This document shows positions 35,903-44,744 of a stretch of 64,000 bases of DNA, in pieces. The notes beneath the pieces were generated by a model. The model was not told the origin of the DNA, did not search any database, and worked only from the letters and a program-made list of their open reading frames with translations. This DNA comes from Pelotomaculum sp. PtaU1.Bin035. Lineage in GTDB: Bacteria; Bacillota; Desulfotomaculia; Desulfotomaculales; Pelotomaculaceae. The position numbers were made by a program, and so were the translations under genes. Location: the NCBI GenBank assembly GCA_002067965.1, contig MVRN01000050.1, forward strand, positions 1 to 64,000, written 5' to 3'. Within the stretch, counting starts at the first letter, position 1; every line of letters begins with the position of its first letter.

Positions 35903-35937
35903 AAGGCCAGGTAACAGTGTAGCTGTCGCCTGGCCTT
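35903..35937 (-). terminator. terminator after phoU
   Basis: AAGGCCAGG (35903-35911) pairs with CCTGGCCTT (35929-35937), followed on the minus strand by TTTCTC. It lies 45 nt past the phoU stop, just before the PhoP-type array. Confidence 0.7.
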
Positions 35938-35981
35938 ACAGGACTCACCATCGCAATAGATATGGCTATTTTTTATTAAGA

Positions 35982-36641
35982 CTAGTCATTAAGTACCTCA
36001 CGCTTACCAGTCACCAGATAGATCACTCGCTCACCGATGTTCGTGGCATGGTCGGCAATCCGCTCCAGATAGCGACTGGCGAACAAGAGTGATGTAGCCT
36101 GGTTTATAGTTTTGGGGTTTTCCATCATTAAAACCAACAACTCACGGAAGACCTGGCTATGCAGGCTGTCCACCTGTTTGTCGTCTGTTGCCAAGTTGGC
36201 GGCAAGCCCTACGTCTTCCCGTACGTAAGCGTCCAGCGATTCTTTTACCATTTTCTGGGCCAGCTGAGCCATACGGGGAATGTCAATCAGAGGCTTGATC
36301 AAGGGCTGCCCCACCAACCGCTTGGTTATCTTAGCAATACCACAGGAATAATCCGCCATCCGCTCCAGGTCGGTAATGATCTTCAGACCCACTGCGATAC
36401 GCCGCAGGTCCTTGGCCATTGGTTGCTGAGTGGCAATAAGCTTCATGCACAAATCTTCGATCTCCAGTTCCAGATTGTCGATCAACACATCCCCGTCGAT
36501 AACACTCTGGGCCATGTTAACGTCCTGCTTAGCCATGGACTCCACCGCCCGGTAAATAGCCTCTTCCACATGAAACCCCATGCGTAAAATTTCCTGCTTA
36601 AGTTCACTCAGGGTCTGGTCAAAGGTTGTTCTAGTTTTCAC
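35982..36641 (-). CDS. phoU: phosphate-specific transport accessory protein PhoU
   Basis: 219 aa, two PhoU three-helix repeats. Motifs: FDQTLSELKQEILRMG, VIDGDVLIDNLELEIED, DLRRIAVGLKIITDLERMADY and ASRYLERIADHATNIGERVIY. The E/DxxxD metal-binding motifs are intact. PhoU couples Pst activity to Pho signalling. It follows pstB at the end of the pstC2-pstA2-pstB-phoU operon. GTG start. Confidence 0.95.
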   Translation of the reverse strand: MKTRTTFDQTLSELKQEILRMGFHVEEAIYRAVESMAKQDVNMAQSVIDGDVLIDNLELEIEDLCMKLIATQQPMAKDLRRIAVGLKIITDLERMADYSCGIAKITKRLVGQPLIKPLIDIPRMAQLAQKMVKESLDAYVREDVGLAANLATDDKQVDSLHSQVFRELLVLMMENPKTINQATSLLFASRYLERIADHATNIGERVIYLVTGKREVLND

Positions 36642-36755
36642 AGTCTGATTGCTCCCTCCCTCTTTACCCTCGTTTCTTAATAACGAAGCTGGATATCATA
36701 CGATATATATTCTTTCTATGCACTCAAATATATTTCTGATTACTGAAAAACCCTC

Positions 36756-37514
36756 TTATCCGAAACGGCCGGTTATATAGTCCTCAGTTCGCTGGTCTGC
36801 CGGTCTGGTAAAAATTACGTCGGTATTGCCGTATTCAATCAGATCTCCATTTAAGAAAAAAGCGGTAACCCCTGAAACCCGGGCTGCCTGCTGCATATTA
36901 TGAGTGACAATAACGATAGTGTAATCATTTCTCAACACTTGTATCAACTCTTCAATTCTTAAAGTTGCCAGCGGATCAAGGGCTGAGGTAGGCTCGTCCA
37001 TTAACAATACCTCCGGCTCCACCGCAAGCAGCCTGGCAATACATACCCTCTGCTGCTGCCCGCCGGACAGCCCCAGGGCGGATTTATAAAGCCTGTCTTG
37101 CACTTCATCCCAAAGGACTGCGGCACGCAAGCTCTTTTCTACAATTTCATCAAGTTTTCGCTTGTTTTTTTCACCATGAATACGAGGCCCGTATGCCACA
37201 TTATCATATACTGACATAGGAAAAGGGTTGGGACGCTGGAAAACCATCCCTACTTTCTTGCGCAGGTTTACCACATCTACATCCGGGCGGTAAATATCCC
37301 GGCCATCCAGAAGAATAACTCCGTCTACCCGCACCCCCTCAATTAAGTCGTTCATTCTGTTAAGGGTCCTCAAGAATGTCGACTTACCGCAGCCGGACGG
37401 TCCGATAAGCGCTGTAACCTGGTTTTCTTCTACTTCCAGGTTAACATTCTTTAAGGCCTGAAAATCTTTATAATAAAGATTTAAACTCTGTACGGATATT
37501 TTAGTAGATGTCAC
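36756..37514 (-). CDS. pstB: phosphate ABC transporter ATPase PstB
   Basis: 252 aa with GPSGCGKST (Walker A), [18 protein letters not shown] (PstB-specific Q-loop region), LSGGQQQR (signature), [13 protein letters not shown] (Walker B) and VTHNM (H-loop). The only pstB here, presumably shared by both PstCA pairs. GTG start after GGAGG. It sits 102 nt downstream of pstA2. Confidence 0.95.
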   Translation of the reverse strand: MTSTKISVQSLNLYYKDFQALKNVNLEVEENQVTALIGPSGCGKSTFLRTLNRMNDLIEGVRVDGVILLDGRDIYRPDVDVVNLRKKVGMVFQRPNPFPMSVYDNVAYGPRIHGEKNKRKLDEIVEKSLRAAVLWDEVQDRLYKSALGLSGGQQQRVCIARLLAVEPEVLLMDEPTSALDPLATLRIEELIQVLRNDYTIVIVTHNMQQAARVSGVTAFFLNGDLIEYGNTDVIFTRPADQRTEDYITGRFG

Positions 37515-37616
37515 CCTTCTTCCTCCTTAAACTTAATAGTTATATTTTAAATGTTTTAGCGCTTCAGACAGTCCAAAGTCGTAAACCAGTGACTGTGGTG
37601 TTATCAAAGGTAATTC

Positions 37617-38477
37617 TCACTTATTGCCGGTCAGCCTTCGCTGGAGCAAGCGGCTGGGCAAGCCAATCGCCAGGTTAAAAATCAACACAACCAATACCAA
37701 TAAAGCGGACGTACCGGCTGCGATAGCGTCTTTATCCGGCGCCAGGGCCTCGGCATTTACATACCACAGGTGGACCGCCAAGGTTTCACCGGGAACGAAG
37801 AGATTAAAATCAAAAGCATGACGGGATACGCTTAATCCAGCGGTAAAGATCAAGATGGCTGACTCGCCGAGCGCGCGGCCGGCCACCAGAGTAACGCCCG
37901 TGATCAGGCCGGGAAAACATGCAGGCAAAATCACCCGCCTGATCGTTTGCCATTGGGTAGCGCCGAGGGCCAGGCTGGCCTCCCGGTAAGAAAAGGGCAC
38001 AGCGCGCAAGGTCTCTTCGGTAACCCGCACAAGCACCGGCAGATTTAACAAGGCCAGGGTTGCGGCACCGCCGAGAATTGTGAAGCCCAATCCAATAGCG
38101 TTTACAAAGATGATCATTCCAAAAAGCCCCAGTACAATCGAAGGAACTGTAGCCAGGCTTTCAGTGCTTAGCCTGACAATATAGGTGAGCCGGTTCGAAC
38201 GGGCATATTCAGCCAGGTAGATCCCCGCCCCCAGGCCGACCGGCAGGGAAAACAAAAGGGATAAAAAAAGAATATAGAAAGTATTGAAAAGCTCCGGACC
38301 TACTCCTCCCCCGGCTGCTACCTCCTTGGGAGGCGATAATAGAAAATGAGGGGTAAGGACGTTAATTCCTTTCCAAAAGATGAATATCAGGTAAAATAAG
38401 AGAATACCAAGGATGACAGCGCCAGCCAGCCAAAACAGCCCCGTGGCTAAGCGGTCCCCAAAGCGGCGGTTATTCAT
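37617..38477 (-). CDS. pstA: phosphate ABC transporter permease PstA (copy 2)
   Basis: 286 aa, paralogous to the copy at 29628 (shared AAGGGVGPELFNTFY, REASLALGATQWQTIRRVILPACFPGL). Six TM segments. Its ATG overlaps the pstC2 stop (TAATG). It ends in a basic tail (PSRLLQRRLTGNK). Both copies look functional, so they may assemble distinct transporters or be differently regulated. Confidence 0.93.
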   Translation of the reverse strand: MNNRRFGDRLATGLFWLAGAVILGILLFYLIFIFWKGINVLTPHFLLSPPKEVAAGGGVGPELFNTFYILFLSLLFSLPVGLGAGIYLAEYARSNRLTYIVRLSTESLATVPSIVLGLFGMIIFVNAIGLGFTILGGAATLALLNLPVLVRVTEETLRAVPFSYREASLALGATQWQTIRRVILPACFPGLITGVTLVAGRALGESAILIFTAGLSVSRHAFDFNLFVPGETLAVHLWYVNAEALAPDKDAIAAGTSALLVLVVLIFNLAIGLPSRLLQRRLTGNK

Positions 38478-39397
38478 TACACCATCCTCCTCCGGACCAC
38501 AACCCTGACTAGCAAAATTGTGGCCATTGATAACCCCAGCAGGGTAAAAGCCATCAAAAATAGAGCGTTATTAATTGTCGAACCGAATGGGGTATTCCCC
38601 ATTTCCACGACGATCCAGCTCGTCAATGTAGCGGTAGGTAAAACCAGCGAAGCAGGGAACTGTGGCGAGTTACCAATAACCATCTGGACGGCCATAGTTT
38701 CACCAATAGCTCTGGCCATAGCCAAGATGACCGCCGCAAGCAGCCCGGGACTGGCTGCCGGCAGCAGCACGCGCCTGATAGTCTGCCACCGGTTGGCGCC
38801 CAGAGCATAAGAAGCCTCTTCCAGACTTTGAGGCAGGGCACGCAACGAATCCTCGGAAATACTGATCACTGTGGGCAAAATCATCACCGAAAGCACGGTT
38901 CCCGCCGCTAGCACGCCAAAGCCGCTGCCACCGATATTATCTCTGATTATACCAACGAAAATAGTCATACCAATCCAACCATAGACCACGGAGGGGATTC
39001 CTACAAACAAGTCCGTGGCAGGCCGGAGTACATCTCTCACCCACTGTGGAGCGATCTTCGCCATAAATATGGCGCCGGCCAATCCCAGAGGAGCGCCAAT
39101 CAGCAAGGCCAGGAGGGTGGTGGCAAAGGAACTGAAAATAAAGGAGAAGATGCCGTAATGAGCTGGAGGACTCCATGTGGTATTTATAAAGAAATCCAAC
39201 GCGCTCGCCTCTTTAAATGTTTGCAGCCCCTGGAAGGCAACAAATAATATTATTGTAAATATTACCAGGCTAACCGCGGCGGCACTGCCGAAAAAAACGA
39301 ACTTGAAAAAGCGGTCGTATCTCAGCTGCAAGGACATTGATATCGAGGTCATAGTTGCTTTTGACTTTTTTTTCTTTATCCGCATTGCCAGATCCAT
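38477..39397 (-). CDS. pstC: phosphate ABC transporter permease PstC (copy 2)
   Basis: 306 aa from ATG 39397, which follows AGAGGGG; the frame is open further upstream into the flank of an IS200-type element, but those residues (WGGHDLATRRE) do not belong to PstC. A basic cytoplasmic N-terminus is followed by TM1 and by VGIPSVVYGWIGM and the EAA loop EEASYALGANRWQTIRRVLLPAASPGL. As first gene of the operon it would normally be preceded by pstS and a Pho promoter; here only about 35 bases separate it from the insertion element. Confidence 0.92.
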   Translation of the reverse strand: MDLAMRIKKKKSKATMTSISMSLQLRYDRFFKFVFFGSAAAVSLVIFTIILFVAFQGLQTFKEASALDFFINTTWSPPAHYGIFSFIFSSFATTLLALLIGAPLGLAGAIFMAKIAPQWVRDVLRPATDLFVGIPSVVYGWIGMTIFVGIIRDNIGGSGFGVLAAGTVLSVMILPTVISISEDSLRALPQSLEEASYALGANRWQTIRRVLLPAASPGLLAAVILAMARAIGETMAVQMVIGNSPQFPASLVLPTATLTSWIVVEMGNTPFGSTINNALFLMAFTLLGLSMATILLVRVVVRRRMV

Positions 39398-39429
39398 TTG
39401 GTGTATCCCCTCTCTTCTAGTTGCTAAGT

Positions 39430-40105
39430 CATGACCACCCCAAAATGGGGTGGCTTGCACGAGCCCTATAAGGGCTTATTACAAGCCAGCGCCTAAAGGA
39501 CGCTGGCTTAAACTTCGTTCAAGCCATGTGCACTGATTACTTGGCAGGACCCTTAAAAGGGTTCTCCAGTTCTTTAGTTGAAATTCTATCCATTATCTGG
39601 TCATGTTTATCTTGCTCGCGTATATACTTTGCTATCGTTTTTTCATTCAACCCTACCGTACTGACATAATATCCTTCGGCCCAGAAATGTCGGTTGCCAA
39701 ATTTATATTTCAGATTTGAGTGCCTGTCGAAGATCATCATTGCACTCTTTCCCTTCAGGTATCCCATTATCTGCGAAACACTATATTTCGGCGGAATACT
39801 CAACAACAGATGGACGTGATCCGACATCATATGCCCCTCTATTATTTCGATACCTTTCCACTTACATAAATCTTTTATAATCCCCTTTATATCTGCCCGC
39901 AACTCGTTATATATTATTTTCCTTCTGTACTTCGGGGTAAACACTATGTGATACTTGCACAGCCATTTGGTATGTGCTAAACTCTCTGCCATAAGCAACA
40001 CCTTTCTCCTGTTTTTTTGATGGCTTGAACAATCATCATTTTAACAGAAGGGTGTTGCTTTGCTTAAGCCTTGAATCCCACCCGCATAGCGGGCGGTTTT
40101 TTGTT
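39430..40105 (-). mobile_element. IS200-type insertion sequence (IS200/IS605 family)
   Basis: Bounded by hairpins: CCACCCC/GGGGTGG (39435-39453) near the 3' end and CCCGC/GCGGG (40081-40093) near the 5' end, with a further AGCCAGCG/CGCTGGCT terminator-like palindrome at 39484-39508. It carries only a Y1 transposase gene. Terminal inverted repeats are absent, as expected for this family. The exact ends are approximate. It separates the pstC2 operon from a truncated nitrogenase-like gene. Confidence 0.75.
39537..39992 (-). CDS. tnpA: IS200-type HUH transposase TnpA
   Basis: 151 aa, single-domain Y1 transposase. The HUH motif is in MMSDHVHLLLSIPP, and the catalytic Tyr in the C-terminal GYYVSTVG segment. 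KYHIVFTPKYRRKII is the family N-terminus. It transposes single-stranded DNA by cutting at subterminal hairpins. Full length, apparently intact. I choose ATG 39992 behind AAAGGTG. No tnpB accompanies it. Confidence 0.93.
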   Translation of the reverse strand: MAESLAHTKWLCKYHIVFTPKYRRKIIYNELRADIKGIIKDLCKWKGIEIIEGHMMSDHVHLLLSIPPKYSVSQIMGYLKGKSAMMIFDRHSNLKYKFGNRHFWAEGYYVSTVGLNEKTIAKYIREQDKHDQIMDRISTKELENPFKGPAK

Positions 40106-40275
40106 CTCCTGGCTAAAAACATGCCAGGAGAACTTACTAAAGTAGAATAAATGCTGCCGCCGCAGCCCATGGAGGCATGAAGAATGGGAACGGTATCCGG
40201 CAGCGCCAGAGCTGTGTGCAGGGCGCCGCCCAGAGCGCAGAAAGAACGGGGTCTCTCAATAAACCTGTCGCTCAT
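40036..40275 (-). pseudogene. truncated nifN/nifK-like nitrogenase component 1 gene
   Basis: The first 45 residues (ERPRSFCALGGALHTALALP, then VPILHASMGCGGSIY) match the N-terminus of nitrogenase component 1 beta-type subunits (NifK/NifN), with the two early cluster Cys. Homology stops near 40140; the remaining 34 codons come from a 31-nt hairpin and the IS200 end. No continuation exists on the other side of the IS, so an insertion plus deletion removed about 90% of the gene. It overlaps the upstream alpha-type gene by 4 nt, so they were one operon. Confidence 0.75.
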
Positions 40276-41789
40276 CTGTCCATCCCTCCTGCCTGGATAT
40301 ATTTGAAGGGGTCTTCCCCGTACCAGGACTGATAATAGGGCTGTCTTACGTTATTTCTCAGATGACGGTTAAATGATATATTCTTCAGTACCCGGTTGAT
40401 TCTTCTGGCAATGTCAAAGGCCCCGACGTAGCCGACGTAGGTATTGGCCCCCCCGTATATAGGCAGAATAGGGATTCCCAGCTTGGCGGCCCATATATTG
40501 TCCGACGAGTGGCCAAGATACAAATCCGGTCTGTGTCTTTCAATCAAATTGACGGTTTCATAAGGATGCACTGTCGCCACATTGACCTTCAAATCTGGAC
40601 TGACGGCAGCCAGTTTGTCTAGCTCCACCTCTCCAAACTCGTCGTAGTGATACGGCCTCACTGCAACAATTTCCATGCCCAGTTCCTGAAGCCAGACTGC
40701 GGTTGCAAATGTTCTGATTTCCCCGGCGCTGAGCATTGCTTTCTTTCCTCGCAAATTTTTACGAATAGGAGCAAGAGCCTCTTCCAGTCCAGCATTCTCG
40801 GCGGCAATCACTTTTTCGGCATTGTCTTCAAGAGCAAAGAACTTGGCAATATCCCTGAGCCACTGGTTTGTATTGTTAATGCCGATGGGCATATGCTTTA
40901 ATATATAAGGGATATGATATTTTTCCTGCAAATGGCTTAAGATATAGTCGTCATGTGTCGGACATGTACTGATGGACAATGCCGCCTCGGTTGCTTTCCA
41001 CATATCCTCCGGATGGGCGAAGCAGGGATAAATATTTACCTCCAGCCCAATTGCCTTGAGTATTCTCACCAATTCATTTTCGTCAAAGGGGGTCATGGAT
41101 GATACATTGAAAAGGTTAACCAGACGGCTTTTTCTGATTTTCTCCGCAGCCTCTTCCAGTTCATCAACAATAACGCGTTTTTCCTCCGGTGGAACATCCA
41201 GCAGATTTCTGCCAATAGCGTGATAAATTGCGTCATAAGCTGTTGCCATGATTTTTGTATTGAATCCCTCGCAATGCACCGGAAGAATGACCGCGTTGAC
41301 CCGCGGCTGAATTCTTGCCGCAACCGCGTCAATATCATCACCGATGATGCCCGGAACACAAGTGGATACGACTATGATGGATGCCGGACGGTATCTCCTG
41401 TCCGCCTCCAGAACAGCCTCTTCCAGTTTACCTTCTCCTCCGCTGACTACATCCATCTTATTCAGATTTGTCGTCAGCCACAAAGTTCCTTTGGGATTGT
41501 CACTTCCAGCCAATGACTGTCTCCAGCGGATACTGGCATTCTGGTTATGACCCGCGCCGCCGCATCCTAAAGAACCATGCACAATCACAACAGACTCCGG
41601 GATGGAGTTGAGGATAGCAGTTCCCGGCAGCAACTGGCATATGGAACCCTGGCAAAACCCGCGGCTGTTGTTTCTCAGGCATCCGCCAACAAATTGCTTT
41701 TTAAGTTCACCTGCCGTTCCGCCGAACTCTATGCAGGAACCAAGCCGTTCCTCGCGTTTGGGAGCAACTTTCTCATTAATATAATGCAT
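40272..41789 (-). CDS. nitrogenase component 1 alpha-like protein (NifD/NifE-like)
   Basis: 505 aa. Cys51, Cys76 and Cys144 have spacings (25 and 68) close to the P-cluster ligands of NifD, within CQGSIC, HGSLGCGGAGHN and STCVPGIIGDD. Cys276 (ISTCPTHDDYI) falls at the position of the FeMo-cofactor Cys ligand. The region of the cofactor His of NifD reads PIYGGANTYVGYVG, with no His, so this is not a Mo-nitrogenase catalytic subunit; NifE or a nitrogenase-like reductase fits better. ATG behind GGAGG. Operon: GS-like, this gene, truncated beta gene. No nifH in the window. Confidence 0.8.
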   Translation of the reverse strand: MHYINEKVAPKREERLGSCIEFGGTAGELKKQFVGGCLRNNSRGFCQGSICQLLPGTAILNSIPESVVIVHGSLGCGGAGHNQNASIRWRQSLAGSDNPKGTLWLTTNLNKMDVVSGGEGKLEEAVLEADRRYRPASIIVVSTCVPGIIGDDIDAVAARIQPRVNAVILPVHCEGFNTKIMATAYDAIYHAIGRNLLDVPPEEKRVIVDELEEAAEKIRKSRLVNLFNVSSMTPFDENELVRILKAIGLEVNIYPCFAHPEDMWKATEAALSISTCPTHDDYILSHLQEKYHIPYILKHMPIGINNTNQWLRDIAKFFALEDNAEKVIAAENAGLEEALAPIRKNLRGKKAMLSAGEIRTFATAVWLQELGMEIVAVRPYHYDEFGEVELDKLAAVSPDLKVNVATVHPYETVNLIERHRPDLYLGHSSDNIWAAKLGIPILPIYGGANTYVGYVGAFDIARRINRVLKNISFNRHLRNNVRQPYYQSWYGEDPFKYIQAGGMDR

Positions 41790-41817
41790 GTCAGTACCTC
41801 CAATTGCATAATCAAGA

Positions 41818-43119
41818 TCAAATCATTTCCAGATAACGGTCCCGCTCCCAGTCCGTCACGGCATCATCAAATAATTCAACCTCATGTTTTTCCAAAGTCA
41901 GAAACAATTTGACGAAATCCTCACCAAAATACTCTTTGGCAACCTCGTTCCCTTCCAGATAAGACAGAGCCTGCCGCAGGTTTCTTGGTAATAGCTGCGC
42001 TTCAGTTAAATAGGCGCTTTCCCGGGTGATCGGAGGTGGTATAAGTTCATTTTCAATTCCATAAAGCCCGGCAGCAATACTTGCCGCAATAATTAAATAT
42101 GGATTTGCGTCGGCAGAACCGGTGCGGTGTTCAAAACGGCTGCTGTTTCCGTTGCCCAGGAGCGAGCGCGTTGAAACCGTCCGATTGTCATCCCCCCAGG
42201 TCACTTTGGTAGGAGCAAAGGAATCGTCTTTAAACCGCTTATATGAATTAATTGATGGAGAAGCAAAAACCATAAAATCTCTGGCCTGTTGAACCAAACC
42301 TGCCAGATAATTCTGCGTGATTTTTTCATCTGTGTTGAAATAGTTTACCTTCAATTCCCTGTCCCAAAGGCTTTGATGAACATGGTATCCATTACCTGAT
42401 TCTTCAGCCCAGGGTTTGGCCATAAAGGTTGCATAAAGCCCGTGCTTTCTGGCGATCTCCTTCACGGCATTTTTGATCAGAACCGTATTATCCGCCATCT
42501 TTAAGGCATCAGTATATTCCGGAATGACCTCGATCTGAGCAGGTCCGTATTCGATGTGGAATGCCTCCAGTTCTATACCGAATTCCTCCAGGCCGGTTCT
42601 CATCTCCTTAATTACATATTCAAGTTCCGCACCCTTAAGCAGTGAATAGCATTGAATTCCCTGAAAAAGCGGTTGTTTATTGTTGTTAAGAAGATAGAAT
42701 TCAAGTTCAGACCCGACAAGGGGACGGAACCCCAGACCTTCAGCCCTTTTTAAAACTTTTTTTAGCACCTCGCGTGGCGCAACATCTATCGGCTCTCCAT
42801 GGTCATCGTACAAATCGCATAACGCAAACGCGCTTCCCTCTCTCCAAGGTATCTTCCTGAACGTTGATAGAATAGGCTTTGCAACCATATCAGGGTAACC
42901 ATTATTAAAGTTGGCAATTTTCGTATCGTCATAAACACCGCATTGAACATCCCAGGCAAAAGGTGCTTTGGCAAGGGCTGTTCCCAACTCAATATGCTTT
43001 AAAAAATGTCTTGCCGGTAGTCTTTTGCCTCTTAAAACACCGTAGATATCCGCAAACCCCAGTTCCACAGTATCTATTCCATGTTCCTCAATACATTTCT
43101 TGATATCATTAAAATCCAT
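41818..43119 (-). CDS. glutamine synthetase family protein (GlnT/PuuA-like)
   Basis: 433 aa. The N-terminal beta-grasp (ELGFADIYGVLRGKRLPA) is the PuuA/GlnA3-type. The catalytic barrel has GSELEFYLL, a metal-binding EAFHIEYGPAQIEV, GNGYHVHQSL, the ATP-side NSYKRFKDDSFAPT and RFEHRTGSADANPYL. These enzymes ligate glutamate to amines (polyamines, ethanolamine, anilines) more often than to ammonia. The adenylylation Tyr segment of housekeeping GlnA is not evident. ATG behind CGGAGG. It sits 28 nt before the nitrogenase-like gene, so its amine substrate may belong to that pathway. Confidence 0.85.
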   Translation of the reverse strand: MDFNDIKKCIEEHGIDTVELGFADIYGVLRGKRLPARHFLKHIELGTALAKAPFAWDVQCGVYDDTKIANFNNGYPDMVAKPILSTFRKIPWREGSAFALCDLYDDHGEPIDVAPREVLKKVLKRAEGLGFRPLVGSELEFYLLNNNKQPLFQGIQCYSLLKGAELEYVIKEMRTGLEEFGIELEAFHIEYGPAQIEVIPEYTDALKMADNTVLIKNAVKEIARKHGLYATFMAKPWAEESGNGYHVHQSLWDRELKVNYFNTDEKITQNYLAGLVQQARDFMVFASPSINSYKRFKDDSFAPTKVTWGDDNRTVSTRSLLGNGNSSRFEHRTGSADANPYLIIAASIAAGLYGIENELIPPPITRESAYLTEAQLLPRNLRQALSYLEGNEVAKEYFGEDFVKLFLTLEKHEVELFDDAVTDWERDRYLEMI

Positions 43120-43278
43120 GTCTCATTCCTCCGTTTCAGTCTTAACAGGACTGTGTTTTTTTAGATTCCTTCACCATCTCCTCCGGCAAGGTTATCACTG
43201 AAATGCTGGTGGACAAATTCGACATAATCCGCAATTCCCCTGACAATTTTTTATTATTAATTCAACTTTAGTACATTG

Positions 43279-44307
43279 CTATAAAACCAATTGGTGACCT
43301 GCTTTCACAAAAGCTACAATATTTTCTAGCGGAACACTTGATGCCAAATCGCACCCAGGCAGTAATACAAAACCATTTCTGCCATCAGCCTGTTTTTGAC
43401 AATCCAGACTCGCTTTTGCAACTTCCTCTGTTGTTCCAAACTGTAAAATATCTACTGGATTTACGTTTCCTGCAATACAGACTTTGTCGCCTACAATATC
43501 CAATGCTTTTTTCAAATCCACCTTGGAATCCACCGAGATACAATCAACCCCAGTATCGGGTATAAGTGCGAGTCTATCTGTTATGTCTCCACAGATATGC
43601 AGCATAACTGGTTTTCCCATGTCCTTAACTACCTTCACAACCTTTCGCAAATAGGGTATTACAAATTCTTTAAAATGCTTTACAGATATAACATCGCCTG
43701 ATGCGGTCGGGTCGGCAATAAACACGCCGTTAACAAGACCTTTACCCAACATCTCTTTGAAATAACATATGGAAACATGTGTCGTAAACTCCAAAAGCTC
43801 CTTGATAAAAACCTTATTCTTATAGATAGCTCTGCAGGTTTTTTCCAGACCGTACATTTGTGTTGCCAGTGTAAAAGGAGCACGCCCACTGGCCAAAACC
43901 ATTCTTTGATTTTGGGTCATGGATATTACTTCCTTTGCTGTTTGAACAAGCCACATGACAGCCTGATCATTCCAAAACTCCATTTTCCACAACTTTGGCA
44001 AAGACGATTCATGTTCTATCAATTCCCGAGTAATCTCCGGCGCACCTACCGGATTGAAACGTATTTCCCCACCCAGAGCTCTTATCGTAAGTGCTGTTGC
44101 CCCGGTTCCAACCATAATTAAGTCTGCGTTCAACAGCTCATTTACCTCAAAAAAAATCTTTGCCGTTTCCCGTGCCTTGCCAATCAGTGCATCCAGTGTC
44201 AGTCCGGAATGAATCACCGGCCAGCTTCCCCCAAGGAAAACACCCACTGGCGTCAGATCGTGAGGTTTTCTTTCAAATGCCTTTTTCACTCTTTCTTTCG
44301 GAGTCAA
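43279..44307 (-). CDS. MtaA/MtbA-type uroporphyrinogen decarboxylase-family methyltransferase
   Basis: 342 aa TIM barrel. The Zn-binding set HxC...C is seen in MLHICGD and PGCDLASS, which distinguishes corrinoid:thiol methyltransferases (MtaA, MtbA, CmuA) from true HemE. Other motifs: GVFLGGSWPVIHSG, ADPTASGDVIS, ISVDSKVDLKKA and GNVNPVDIL. It would move a methyl group between a corrinoid protein and a thiol. No corrinoid protein gene is in the window. TTG 44307 follows AGGTG by 6 nt; GTG 44316 lacks a ribosome-binding site. A leader with a terminator hairpin precedes it. Confidence 0.8.
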   Translation of the reverse strand: MTPKERVKKAFERKPHDLTPVGVFLGGSWPVIHSGLTLDALIGKARETAKIFFEVNELLNADLIMVGTGATALTIRALGGEIRFNPVGAPEITRELIEHESSLPKLWKMEFWNDQAVMWLVQTAKEVISMTQNQRMVLASGRAPFTLATQMYGLEKTCRAIYKNKVFIKELLEFTTHVSICYFKEMLGKGLVNGVFIADPTASGDVISVKHFKEFVIPYLRKVVKVVKDMGKPVMLHICGDITDRLALIPDTGVDCISVDSKVDLKKALDIVGDKVCIAGNVNPVDILQFGTTEEVAKASLDCQKQADGRNGFVLLPGCDLASSVPLENIVAFVKAGHQLVL

Positions 44308-44326
44308 GCTATTCACCTACTTAAGC

Positions 44327-44365
44327 AAAAAGGCCGTTATCCAAATCCTGGTTTGGAACACGGCC
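44327..44365 (-). terminator. attenuator hairpin before the methyltransferase gene
   Basis: On the minus strand GGCCGTGTTCCAAA pairs with TTTGGATAACGGCC (44365-44332), followed by TTTTT (44331-44327). Only about 20 nt separate the T-run from the start codon, which leaves no room for a promoter. Transcription must therefore pass through it, marking it as an attenuator and not an ordinary end of transcript. Confidence 0.75.
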
Positions 44366-44660
44366 TCTGGTTTTCCAGTTGGCTATGTTATTGCCGAGTG
44401 CTGACTCGGGCGACGCTGCTGTCATTGACAGTTTACTATCCTGATCAGATGCGTTGCCGGCTGGTTGCCGCATGCCCCAACATGCCCAAAGTGAGAATAC
44501 CCCAAATCTCTCTTGACATATTAGGTAGCTTTTACACTCACGTTTGCTGCGGGGATGTGCCGCGGTAACGGACAGGGGGGTGCCGCTACCAGCGATACCA
44601 AGTAAGCCTATATTCCCAATCAAACCGAGACTGGCAAATACCGTAAGAAATTGTGATTAC
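44366..44660 (-). promoter_or_regulatory. structured leader RNA, possible riboswitch
   Basis: Upstream of the attenuator the minus strand holds a run of hairpins: CTGGAAAACCAG, CCGAGTCAGCACTCGG, CTGTCAATGACAG, GCATGTTGGGGCATGC, plus a conserved-looking core with GCGGCAACC and CCGGCAACGC. An open frame exists across it but has no ribosome-binding site and unlikely composition. I tried the SAM-I and cobalamin riboswitch consensus; neither fits fully. Ligand unknown. Confidence 0.45.
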
Positions 44661-44744
44661 AAAAAATGGAATATAATTTCGTACCTCCCCTACGAAAGGC
44701 AGGAAAAATTTAATAACGATGGTTTAAGCAAAGCCTTGTGCCAT

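Noticed and set aside
39537-40105. IS605 element with TnpB and guide RNA
   Set aside because: Only the Y1 transposase is present; no tnpB reading frame or remnant was found.
40272-41789. Bona fide Mo-nitrogenase alpha subunit (NifD)
   Set aside because: The cofactor His region reads PIYGGANTYVGYVG without His and no nifH or nifK is present.
44321-44623. 100-aa frame before the methyltransferase gene
   Set aside because: It covers the hairpin-rich leader and terminator and lacks a ribosome-binding site; a structured RNA fits better.
44400-44640. SAM-I or cobalamin riboswitch
   Set aside because: Fragments such as GTCAAGAGAG and GCGGCAACC recall SAM-I, and TTGGGAATATAGG recalls cobalamin, but the full core and closing helices are not met.
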